Below are positions 1-5,428 of a DNA stretch of 5,500 nucleotides, piece after piece; the first letter of the stretch is position 1, and each line of letters opens with the position of its first letter. The notes under the pieces are model-generated. The model worked only from the letters and a program-made list of their open reading frames with translations. It was not told the DNA's origin and ran no database searches. This DNA comes from Methanosarcinaceae archaeon. GTDB taxonomy: Archaea; Halobacteriota; Methanosarcinia; Methanosarcinales; Methanosarcinaceae. Location: contig JAUVET010000124.1 in NCBI GenBank assembly GCA_030594665.1, positions 1 to 5,500 on the forward strand. The letters run 5' to 3'. Both the position numbers and the translations under genes were made by a program.

Positions 1-141
1 ATTGAACTTAACATGAATCCAAAAGAACCGGAGTTGATGAGAAAACTTAATAAAGGTCTTTGTGTATTGAATGAAATGGATGTTCATGATATGCATGGGC
101 GGGCTGTCTGTTTAAAGTGTGAATTGGATGGTAAAGTTTAA
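1..141 (+). CDS. 3' end of an unidentified protein gene (5' end outside window)
   Basis: Frame 1 is open from the first base to a TAA at 139-141, giving 46 residues that end in CELDGKV. The stretch is charged and hydrophilic, with methionines, two cysteines (CLKC) and histidines near the end (DVHDMHGRAVC). I do not recognise the family. An internal ATG at position 13 could instead start a 42-residue protein, but no Shine-Dalgarno sequence can be seen before it. The reading frame ends 57 bases before fen on the same strand, so the two could share a transcript, although a TATA-like sequence lies in the gap. Without upstream sequence I cannot tell whether this is the tail of a long gene, a small protein or a chance open stretch. 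Confidence 0.45.
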   Translation: MELNMNPKEPELMRKLNKGLCVLNEMDVHDMHGRAVCLKCELDGKV

Positions 142-151
142 GTTGGCAAAG

Positions 152-162
152 ATTTTAAAATA
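152..162 (+). promoter_or_regulatory. possible TATA box for fen
   Basis: ATTTTAAAATA sits about 42 bases before the fen ATG, preceded by a purine-rich GGCAAAG that could act as a BRE. Archaeal initiation about 25 bases downstream would fall near 183, leaving a 5' leader of about 15 bases. No clear Shine-Dalgarno sequence precedes the ATG, which fits a very short leader. Co-transcription with the preceding frame is the alternative. Confidence 0.35.
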
Positions 163-198
163 CCAGAAACTCATGTATAACGTCAATTTGTAATAACT

Positions 199-1218
199 AT
201 GGGCACAGATATCGGGGATTTACTTGAAAAAAGAAATGTTGAGTTATCAGACCTATCCCACAAAGTGGTAGCTATTGACGCATATAATATACTTTACCAG
301 TTCCTTAGCATCATACGCCAGCGTGATGGAACGCCACTAAAGGATTCACATGGCAATATTACATCCCACCTCTCCGGCATCCTGTACCGTATGACCAATC
401 TGGTCGAAAATGGTATCAAACCTGTTTTTGTATTCGACGGCAAACCTCCCGACATGAAATTGCGGACACTCGGAAAACGTAAAGAAGTACGAGAGAATGC
501 TCGTGTAAAATGGGATGAGGCAAAAGAAAAAGGACTTTCCGAAGAAGCATTCAAATATGCACAGGCATCTGTGAAGGTAAATGCCGATATCGTAAATGAT
601 GCAAAACACCTGCTGCAACTAATGGGCATCCCATACGTCCAGGCACCATCCGAAGGCGAGGCACAGGCTGCCTATATGGTACAGAAAGGGGACGCCGACC
701 TTGTTGGTTCACAGGACTATGATGCAATGCTCTTTGGCGCGCCTGATGTTGTAAGGAATCTTACAATAACAGGAAAGAGAAAAATGCCGCGCAAGAACAT
801 CTATGTGGATGTGAAACCCGAAGTTGTCAATCTGGATGAAAGCCTGCAAGCCCTCGGGGTTGAGAGGTCACAGTTGATCGATATTGCAATTTGTGTGGGT
901 ACGGATTATAATTCAGGACTTAATGGGATCGGTCCTAAAAAAGCAATTAAGCTGATCAAAGAACACAACAATATTGAAGTGGCACTCAAGGACATTGACA
1001 AATCGATCGATAAACTTGATGAGGTAAAAGAGCTTTTTTTGCACCCATCCGTAACGGATGAATACACTCTTGAATGGAAGGATCCGAACAAGGAAGAGTT
1101 GATCAAGTTCTTGTGCGGCGAACACGATTTTTCGGAAGAACGTATCAGCAAAGCAGCCGATCGGCTTGGAGCAGCATCCGGCAGCCGGCAGCAAAAGACA
1201 CTGGACCAGTGGTTCTGA
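199..1218 (+). CDS. fen: flap endonuclease 1 (FEN1), archaeal
   Basis: Structure-specific 5' nuclease that removes 5' flaps and RNA primers during Okazaki-fragment maturation and acts in long-patch base excision repair, working on the PCNA clamp. The 339 residues match the usual archaeal FEN1 length. The N-terminal nuclease region opens MGTDIGDLL, and the Gly at residue 2 and this start are typical of the family. Metal-binding acids are visible at D27 (VVAIDAYN), D80 (VFDGKPP), E152 and E154 (APSEGEAQA), D173 and D175 (SQDYDA) and D236 (CVGTDYN). A helix-hairpin-helix-like DNA-binding motif (GIGPKKA) lies at 243-249. The C-terminus QKTLDQWF (332-339) is a perfect PIP box for PCNA. All expected active-site residues are present, so it should be functional. 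Its stop codon directly abuts that of the convergent gpmI. Confidence 0.97.
   Translation: MGTDIGDLLEKRNVELSDLSHKVVAIDAYNILYQFLSIIRQRDGTPLKDSHGNITSHLSGILYRMTNLVENGIKPVFVFDGKPPDMKLRTLGKRKEVRENARVKWDEAKEKGLSEEAFKYAQASVKVNADIVNDAKHLLQLMGIPYVQAPSEGEAQAAYMVQKGDADLVGSQDYDAMLFGAPDVVRNLTITGKRKMPRKNIYVDVKPEVVNLDESLQALGVERSQLIDIAICVGTDYNSGLNGIGPKKAIKLIKEHNNIEVALKDIDKSIDKLDEVKELFLHPSVTDEYTLEWKDPNKEELIKFLCGEHDFSEERISKAADRLGAASGSRQQKTLDQWF
1199..1211. terminator. palindrome at the fen/gpmI convergence, possible bidirectional terminator
   Basis: CACTGGACCAGTG is a perfect 13-base palindrome inside the PIP-box codons of fen. As RNA it can form a 5-bp stem with a 3-base loop on either strand. For gpmI transcripts (minus strand) it is followed at once by TCTTTT. 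For fen transcripts a T5 run follows 14 bases later, at 1226-1230. No intergenic space exists here, so any terminator must lie in coding sequence. The stem is short, so the call is weak. Confidence 0.3.
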
Positions 1219-2772
1219 TCATTCCTTTTTGAACAGTGATTCACCTGTCATCTCAGCAGGTTTTTCAATTTCCAACAACTCAAGCATGGTGGGTGCAACA
1301 TCCGAAAGTTTGCCATCACGAAGTGATACAAGTGATACACCATTCCCGTCGTTTACATAGATACACCGAACCGGATTACAAGTGTGAGCAGTATGCGGTT
1401 CTCCGGTATTGTAGTCAATCATCTGTTCGGCATTACCGTGATCTGCTGTGATGATCGCAGCCCCGTCCGCTTTTAACAACACATCTATGACTTTTCCCAG
1501 ACATTCATCCACAGTCTCAACCGCCAACACCGCAGCATCAAAAATACCGGTGTGCCCTACCATATCCAAATTAGCATAATTAAGAATGATCACATCATAT
1601 TTACAAGACTTAATTCTTTCAATAACTTCTTCTGTGAGCTTATACGCACTCATTTGAGGTTTAAGGTCATAGGTAGCAACCTTTGGAGATGGAACCAAAC
1701 ACCGATCACCCCCATCATATACAGCCTCGACACCGCCATTAAAGAAAAATGTAACATGTGCGTACTTTTCAGTCTCAGCGATCCTGAGTTGTTTTAAGTG
1801 ATTCTTGCTCAGCACTTTTCCAAGTGTGTTTTTGATCTCTTGCTGTGGGTATGCGACCGGCACATCGAGTTTCTCATCATACTGGGTCATGCAGGCGAAA
1901 TGCACCTTTGGACGCACTTCTCTCTCAAAACCGTCAAAATCGTCTTCAACAAAAGCGTATGTCAATTGACGCGCGCGGTCAGGTCGGAAATTGAAAAATA
2001 TGACCGAATCGTTGTCCTTGATGGTTGCTGTCGGCTCTCCATTTTCATCAACTATAACAGTCGGTTTGACAAATTCATCAGTCTCATTACGTGCATAACT
2101 CTCACCGACAGCCGTCTCGGCATCTTTCGCATGAAGACCGGTTCCAAGTGTCAGCGCATCATACGCAAGTTTGACACGCTCCCATCGCTTGTCCCTGTCC
2201 ATAGCATAATACCTGCCAGACACTGTTGCAATGTTACCAACCCCAAAAACGTTGCACTCATACTTATTTTTTCTAATATCTTCAATGGCACATGCAGGAG
2301 GGACATCACGCCCATCCAGAAATGCGTGGATATACACTCGCTCAAGACCTTGCTGTGAGGCAAGTTCGATGAGCGCACGAAGGTGGTTGACATGACTGTG
2401 CACGCCGCCGGCTGACAATAAACCCATAAGATGCAGTGCGGAATGATGTTCCTTTGCGTTTTTGATAGCATCCAGAAATACAGGATTCTTATAAAAATTT
2501 CCAGTCTCTATGTCACGATTTATCCTTGTCAGATCCTGATGAACCACTCTGCCGGCACCGATGTTGAGGTGACCTACCTCTGAATTGCCCATTTGTCCGG
2601 CGGGAAGTCCCACAGCCTCGCCTGATGCTTCAAGAAAAGACGTTGGATATGTTTCTATCAACCTATCAACGTTGGGGGTGTTCGCAGCCAATATTGCATT
2701 ACCATCTTTTGATGGCAGATAGCCCCAGCCATCAAGTATCATGAGCAGCAGTGGTCGTTTTACTTCTGTCAT
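1219..2772 (-). CDS. gpmI: 2,3-bisphosphoglycerate-independent phosphoglycerate mutase
   Basis: Interconverts 3-phosphoglycerate and 2-phosphoglycerate in cytosolic glycolysis/gluconeogenesis through a phosphoserine intermediate, using two divalent metals (usually Mn). At 517 residues it has the standard length of bacterial-type GpmI, not that of the shorter archaeal ApgM family (about 400). Visible motifs are D14 (ILDGWG), catalytic S64 ([10 protein letters not shown]), H125 (SAGGVHSH), DGRD at 153-156, GRYYAMDRD with R187 and R193, [10 protein letters not shown] with R263 and R266, K336, D403 and H407 (LDMVGHTG), D444 and H445 (TADHGNAE) and the late histidine H463. Nothing essential is missing. 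The ATG lacks a Shine-Dalgarno sequence but has a TATA box about 26 bases upstream, so the message may be leaderless. It converges on fen and lies 70 bases downstream of the HicB-like gene on the same strand. Confidence 0.97.
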   Translation of the reverse strand: MTEVKRPLLLMILDGWGYLPSKDGNAILAANTPNVDRLIETYPTSFLEASGEAVGLPAGQMGNSEVGHLNIGAGRVVHQDLTRINRDIETGNFYKNPVFLDAIKNAKEHHSALHLMGLLSAGGVHSHVNHLRALIELASQQGLERVYIHAFLDGRDVPPACAIEDIRKNKYECNVFGVGNIATVSGRYYAMDRDKRWERVKLAYDALTLGTGLHAKDAETAVGESYARNETDEFVKPTVIVDENGEPTATIKDNDSVIFFNFRPDRARQLTYAFVEDDFDGFEREVRPKVHFACMTQYDEKLDVPVAYPQQEIKNTLGKVLSKNHLKQLRIAETEKYAHVTFFFNGGVEAVYDGGDRCLVPSPKVATYDLKPQMSAYKLTEEVIERIKSCKYDVIILNYANLDMVGHTGIFDAAVLAVETVDECLGKVIDVLLKADGAAIITADHGNAEQMIDYNTGEPHTAHTCNPVRCIYVNDGNGVSLVSLRDGKLSDVAPTMLELLEIEKPAEMTGESLFKKE

Positions 2773-2794
2773 GAAAGGTAGAATGGGCTGATTC

Positions 2795-2802
2795 TTATTA
2801 AA
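2795..2802 (-). promoter_or_regulatory. TATA box for gpmI, predicting a leaderless mRNA
   Basis: On the minus strand TTTAATAA is centred about 26 bases before the A of the gpmI ATG, the usual TATA-to-start distance in archaea. Transcription would therefore begin at or within a few bases of the start codon, which agrees with the absence of a ribosome-binding site. Confidence 0.45.
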
Positions 2803-2842
2803 TGCGTTGTTGGTGAAGTAAAAGAAGGGGGATTATATCAAT

Positions 2843-3013
2843 TTACATCCCGACATCGTCGGGTAAACCCACTGTTTCAATGAACAGGCCAGATGCTTCT
2901 TTTAAGTTATTTGACGCTTCTTCAATGCTGTATCCCTGACTAACGATATCAAGTTCCGGGCATAACGCTACAAATTGCTTATCACCTTTTTTGATAACTG
3001 CTGTCAGATCCAT
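2843..3013 (-). CDS. HicB-like (UPF0150 family) small protein, no HicA partner seen
   Basis: A 56-residue protein opening MDLTAVIKKGDKQFVALCPE and continuing LDIVSQGYSIEEASNNLKEA, then LFIETVGLP. This is the characteristic HicB/UPF0150 fold: an N-terminal beta strand, the FVALCPELD turn, then a helix with the pattern xxEEAxxNLKEA. HicB proteins are the antitoxins of HicA mRNA interferases. Many short versions like this have no separate DNA-binding domain, and this one ends right after the first helix and strand. An in-frame TGA lies just upstream, so the ATG at 3013 is the only reasonable start. No HicA-like frame (about 60 residues, with the catalytic histidine) can be seen within the 178 bases upstream or 70 bases downstream. 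It may be an orphan antitoxin or a stand-alone regulator; its function is unknown. Confidence 0.75.
   Translation of the reverse strand: MDLTAVIKKGDKQFVALCPELDIVSQGYSIEEASNNLKEASGLFIETVGLPDDVGM
2849..2863 (-). terminator. GC-rich hairpin at the end of the HicB-like gene
   Basis: CCCGAC-ATC-GTCGGG is a perfect 6-bp stem with a 3-base loop, built from the last codons (PDDVG) of the HicB-like gene and ending three bases before its stop codon. A pyrimidine-rich stretch containing TTCTTTT follows downstream at about 2817-2830. It could stall or end transcription before gpmI. The T-run is not adjacent, so this is only a suggestion. Confidence 0.3.
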
Positions 3014-3030
3014 ATCAGTTCACATACCTT

Positions 3031-3043
3031 AATTTATTTTTTA
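3031..3043 (-). promoter_or_regulatory. possible TATA box for the HicB-like gene
   Basis: On the minus strand TAAAAAATAAATT lies 18-30 bases before the ATG at 3013. It would place the transcription start at or next to the start codon. A weak AAGGT at 3026-3030 lies 12 bases before the ATG and is probably too far away to serve as a ribosome-binding site, so a leaderless message is again plausible. Confidence 0.35.
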
Positions 3044-3100
3044 CGTCTAAATATGCACTTTTTGACATCGTGTGAGCAGAATCGTATTGCCTGAATTAAT

Positions 3101-3170
3101 GGACAGGATGAACAGGATTGACGGGATATAAGTGATCCGCCCCATCCTGTAAATCCTGTTCATCCCGTCT
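3101..3170. repeat. inverted repeat built from 9-bp tandem units
   Basis: The left arm (3101-3127) and right arm (3144-3170) are reverse complements over 27 bases with four mismatches, separated by 16 bases. Each arm is itself a 9-base tandem array. The left arm reads ACAGGATGA, ACAGGATTG, ACGGGATAT. The right arm, read on the minus strand, gives ACGGGATGA, ACAGGATTT, ACAGGATGG. The element starts 22 bases beyond the purH stop codon and ends about 90 bases before the HicB-like ATG, so transcripts leaving purH would form a long hairpin. From memory, ACAGGAT-type arrays occur in intergenic DNA of many unrelated microbes; I cannot verify copy number here. Confidence 0.85.
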
Positions 3171-3191
3171 AATATTTATCCACTATTTCCA

Positions 3192-4808
3192 CTAATGCAA
3201 GAAGTGCCTCATACCTGTAAACACCAGTGACACACCAAGTCGGTTTGCTGTCGCGATGACCTCTGCATCCCTGATGGAACCGCCCGGGGACACGATATAC
3301 TTGATGTTGTTCTCTTTTGCATGAATGATGCTGTCATCGAACGGGAAGAACGCATCAGATGCCATCACACATTCAGATAACACTTTGTCGCAATATTCAT
3401 CGAACGGTACATCCGATCCCTCTCGCTCATATATCAGTTTAAGGTTCTCGCGCGCCTTTGTGGCTGCAAGTTTACGAATTGAATCCACACGGTTCGGCTG
3501 TCCCGCACCCATTGCCAGAAGCATGAAACATCCTTCCTCAAACTCATACGCAAGTGTCACTGAATTGGATTTGGTGCTTTTGCATGCATACAGGCAAAAC
3601 TCTGCAAGTTGGCGTTTCTCTTCGGGGAACGTTGTTTCAGTAACATTGTCCCATTTCTCATAGATGCCAATATTACGTGACTGTTTGAGCAAGCCTCCGA
3701 CCACATATTTGTAAGTGTAATCCACACCAAAATCATCATTGAACTCAGGAAGTTCTAAAAGTCTCAGGTCTTTGCTCTTATTTTTAAGGTATTCGAGCGC
3801 ATCGTGCTCAAATCCGGGTGCCAGGATTATCTCAACGAACCTGCCTTTTAATAACTCTGCAGCTTCAAGGTCAAAGACAGTATTCGTGCAGATGATGCTG
3901 CCAAAAGCAGATACGGGATCTCCGTCCCATGCAGCTGTAAGTGCACCTTTAAGAGTGTTGCCGGTTGCCAATCCGCACGGATTGTTATGTTTTACGATCG
4001 CGATCGCTGGTTTGTCGCCCCCAAGTTCCTTGATGGTCTGGAGTGCATTGTCTGCATCAACATAGTTGTTATATGAAAGTTCCTTGCCATGCAACTGTTT
4101 TGCGTTTGCAAGTGATGGCCCCTCTACACCGGGTTCGGTGTAGAATTTAGCATCCTGATGCCAGTTCTCACCGTAACGAAGTGTTTTGCCATCGGTAAAG
4201 TTCAACCGCATCACATCTTCATCCAGCAGTGCTTTGCTCAGGTATGTGTCGATCGTACTGTCATAATCAGCCGTATGCCTGAATGCCTTGACTGCAAGCT
4301 CTTCGCGAGTCGTGTTTGAAACAACCCCGCTTGAGCGCAGTTCTTTCAGGACATGACCGTAGTCGTGAGGGTCGCAAAGTACCGTGACCGCATCATAGTT
4401 CTTTGCAGCCGCACGGATGAGAGTTGGTCCGCCAATATCGATATTCTCGATCGCTTCCTCAAGGTCAACTCCTTCTTTTGAGACTGTGATCTCGAATGGA
4501 TACAGGTTAACTACTACCATATCGATAAGTTCGATATTTTCCCGCTCTGCCTCTTCAACATGAACGCTGTTATCACGAACACACAACAATCCGCCGTGTA
4601 TCCTTGGGTGCAGGGTCTTAACCCTTCCCCCCATCATTTCCGGAAAACCGGTTACCTCTGAAACATCTATTACTTCAATATCGGCATCACGAATTATTTT
4701 TGCAGTTCCGCCTGTTGATATGATCTCTATTCCAAGTTTCGCGAGTCCACGCGCTAAATCCACTATTCCGGTTTTGTCAGATACGCTGAGCAGTGCCCTT
4801 TTAACCAA
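3192..4808 (-). CDS. purH: bifunctional AICAR formyltransferase / IMP cyclohydrolase
   Basis: Catalyses the last two steps of de novo purine synthesis: transfer of a formyl group from 10-formyl-tetrahydrofolate to AICAR, then ring closure of FAICAR to IMP. The 538 residues match full-length bacterial PurH. The N-terminal cyclohydrolase (MGS-like) domain spans about 1-135, with SVSDKTG at 8-14, STGGT at 31-35, K64 (GGRVKTLHP), Y103 (NLYPF), D124 (DIGGPTLIRAAAKN) and K136. The transformylase domain follows, with LRYGENWHQ at 210-218, catalytic K273-H274 (KHNNPCG), DPVSAFG at 297-303, SNSV around N415, GAGQPNRVDS at 434-443 and the terminal signature ending GMRHFLH. The start is TTG at 4806-4808: an in-frame TGA lies two codons upstream, the family normally begins a few residues before RALxSVSDKT, and GGTGA sits 6 bases before the TTG. 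Both active sites look intact. Confidence 0.97.
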   Translation of the reverse strand: MVKRALLSVSDKTGIVDLARGLAKLGIEIISTGGTAKIIRDADIEVIDVSEVTGFPEMMGGRVKTLHPRIHGGLLCVRDNSVHVEEAERENIELIDMVVVNLYPFEITVSKEGVDLEEAIENIDIGGPTLIRAAAKNYDAVTVLCDPHDYGHVLKELRSSGVVSNTTREELAVKAFRHTADYDSTIDTYLSKALLDEDVMRLNFTDGKTLRYGENWHQDAKFYTEPGVEGPSLANAKQLHGKELSYNNYVDADNALQTIKELGGDKPAIAIVKHNNPCGLATGNTLKGALTAAWDGDPVSAFGSIICTNTVFDLEAAELLKGRFVEIILAPGFEHDALEYLKNKSKDLRLLELPEFNDDFGVDYTYKYVVGGLLKQSRNIGIYEKWDNVTETTFPEEKRQLAEFCLYACKSTKSNSVTLAYEFEEGCFMLLAMGAGQPNRVDSIRKLAATKARENLKLIYEREGSDVPFDEYCDKVLSECVMASDAFFPFDDSIIHAKENNIKYIVSPGGSIRDAEVIATANRLGVSLVFTGMRHFLH

Positions 4809-4814
4809 AAAAAA

Positions 4815-4819
4815 TCACC
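4815..4819 (-). promoter_or_regulatory. Shine-Dalgarno sequence that decides the purH TTG start
   Basis: On the minus strand GGTGA, complementary to the TCACC of the 16S rRNA tail, is separated by six T residues from the TTG at 4808. The A of GGTGA is also the last base of an in-frame TGA stop codon, so no upstream start in this frame is possible. No ATG or GTG occurs before the conserved RALLSVSDKTG. Confidence 0.8.
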
Positions 4820-4856
4820 GCAGTAAGTTGGGATGTATCTGGTATAAGTGTTATGG

Positions 4857-4927
4857 TTTGGATGGGATTTTGTGGGGAGTCATTGCTGTGTGGGAAGTCG
4901 GGATATAAACCAAGTTTCCCATCCAAA
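4857..4927. repeat. 11-bp perfect inverted repeat flanking the purH promoter
   Basis: TTTGGATGGGA at 4857-4867 is the exact reverse complement of TCCCATCCAAA at 4917-4927. The arms are 49 bases apart and bracket the proposed purH TATA box and start site. They could be two binding sites for a regulator. If transcription begins further upstream, they could instead form a long-range stem in the purH leader RNA. Confidence 0.6.
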
Positions 4928-4963
4928 AATCAAAACCAGCAGCGTATGGCTGTACGCTTCCAA
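4880..4963 (-). CDS. possible 27-residue leader peptide before purH
   Basis: A frame beginning with TTG at 4961-4963 and ending with TGA at 4880-4882 follows the very strong ribosome-binding sequence AGGAGGTGAT, with four bases between GGAGG and TTG. The peptide would begin MEAYSHTLL, be hydrophobic and aromatic in the middle (LVLIFGWETWF) and end in polar residues (PTQQ). It resembles no family I know. It would be translated only if transcription starts upstream of about 4973, not from the TATA box at 4903-4909. The same rare TTG start is used by purH. Its short length makes a chance frame quite possible. Confidence 0.2.
   Translation of the reverse strand: MEAYSHTLLVLIFGWETWFISRLPTQQ
4903..4909 (-). 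promoter_or_regulatory. probable TATA box of purH
   Basis: On the minus strand GGTTTATATCC contains a near-consensus archaeal TATA element. Initiation about 25 bases downstream would fall near 4880, giving a leader of about 70 bases before the purH TTG. A second, weaker TATA-like CTTATACC at 4843-4850 lies too close to the ribosome-binding site to be useful. An upstream AATAAAT at about 4974-4980 could give a longer leader. Confidence 0.5.
4941..4958. repeat. 6-bp perfect stem-loop beside the Shine-Dalgarno-like element
   Basis: AGCGTA and TACGCT are reverse complements with a 6-base loop (TGGCTG on plus). On the minus strand the hairpin begins three to five bases after the possible TTG start and could affect its translation. 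On the plus strand it would lie at the 5' end of a possible small RNA. Confidence 0.5.
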
Positions 4964-4973
4964 ATCACCTCCT
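4964..4973 (-). promoter_or_regulatory. perfect 10-base Shine-Dalgarno sequence / 16S-tail copy
   Basis: The minus strand reads AGGAGGTGAT, fully complementary to the conserved 3' end of archaeal 16S rRNA (ATCACCTCCT). The plus strand therefore carries the rRNA tail sequence itself. No known gene follows on the minus strand except the short TTG frame. It lies about 155 bases from the purH start, so it is not the purH ribosome-binding site. Confidence 0.6.
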
Positions 4974-5090
4974 ATTTATTGGTCGTAACCTTCTTCATTT
5001 GCCTAAAAAATTACTCTGGGTCTTAGTGCGAGCGTTTTTTCCAAATGTGAAGTGTGAATTTTTTCTTTTTCTAGGAACAGACCCTCTGCA

Positions 5091-5107
5091 TAAAATATTT
5101 ATATATA
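5091..5107 (+). promoter_or_regulatory. strong archaeal TATA region, rightward
   Basis: TAAAATATTTATATATA contains a consensus TTTATATA at 5098-5105. A rightward transcript would start at about 5122-5128, right at an ATG at 5123. The T-rich tracts just upstream (5035-5040 and 5059-5070) could end any transcript arriving from the left. The element also reads as TATATAAATA on the minus strand and could fire towards purH. Confidence 0.5.
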
Positions 5108-5122
5108 CTCCTTCATATTAAT

Positions 5123-5428
5123 ATGTGTTTCACAGCATTAAAATCAAAACCAATAGCAAGTGCTCGAATATATCATAATGTAGAACAGATTCCAAAAATG
5201 TCGTGTTTTGCTGCTATCGATTTTATTTTAAACTGGCGAACGTGCGGGTGTGGTTCTTATTTTTCCAGACGCGGATTCGAACTTGTGAGGGAATTGAATC
5301 ATGGGTTCGCAGGTGGGAGGTGTGTGTTGATAGGGATGCGCCGTCTGTTATGGCTATTAAAATATATAATTTATGAAATACTGCACCGCAAAGCACGCAA
5401 AGAACGTACTATTATACCTTTCGGTTAG
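5123..5428 (+). CDS. doubtful open frame of 101 residues downstream of a TATA box
   Basis: An ATG at 5123, correctly spaced from a strong TATA region for a leaderless message, opens a frame that runs to TAG at 5426-5428. The predicted protein begins MCFTALKSKPIASARIYHN, has five cysteines (including CGCG), a short hydrophobic stretch near residues 68-86 (VLIGMRRLLWLLKYIIYEI) and a basic tail. I recognise no family. The last third runs through the 9-bp-period repeat at 5387-5404, and codon choice is unlike the neighbouring genes (many CGC, CGT, CGA, TGT and GGG codons). Both argue that it is non-coding or a decayed gene. The promoter may serve a non-coding RNA instead. Confidence 0.2.
   Translation: MCFTALKSKPIASARIYHNVEQIPKMSCFAAIDFILNWRTCGCGSYFSRRGFELVRELNHGFAGGRCVLIGMRRLLWLLKYIIYEILHRKARKERTIIPFG
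5387..5404 (+). repeat. short tandem repeat of 9-bp units
   Basis: CGCAAAGCA and CGCAAAGAA are adjacent, and a decaying third unit (CGTACTATT) follows. From memory, arrays such as CGCAAAGNA occur in intergenic DNA of diverse microbes. The period equals that of the ACAGGAT repeat near 3101-3170, though the unit sequence is unrelated. Confidence 0.6.

Noticed and set aside
1798..2358. 186-codon plus-strand open frame antisense to gpmI
   Set aside because: It lies wholly within a gene with all catalytic motifs, resembles no family, and is explained as a shadow of the gpmI reading frame.
3101..3170. CRISPR array
   Set aside because: Units are 9 bases, adjacent and in inverted arms; there are no repeat-spacer units of the usual 25-40 bases and no cas genes.
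3325..4065. Plus-strand open frames of about 110 codons antisense to purH
   Set aside because: Both lie inside an intact purH, are rich in Ser and Arg as expected of antisense frames, and have no promoter or ribosome-binding site.
4720..4908. Plus-strand 62-codon frame spanning the purH start
   Set aside because: It is antisense to the first codons of purH and to its promoter, and the predicted peptide has no family resemblance.
4964..4973. Relic of a 16S rRNA gene 3' end
   Set aside because: Only 10 bases match; the preceding sequence lacks the conserved GCGGCTGG and no rRNA lies nearby.
4880..4973. A known riboswitch class before purH
   Set aside because: I could not match the purine, PRPP or other riboswitch core motifs; only simple inverted repeats are visible.
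5266..5285. tRNA-like T-arm (GGATTCGAAC) next to CCAGAC, suggesting a minus-strand tRNA
   Set aside because: The bases flanking the TTCGAAT loop do not pair into a T-stem beyond one base pair, and no matching 5' acceptor strand or anticodon arm is found. At most it is a remnant.
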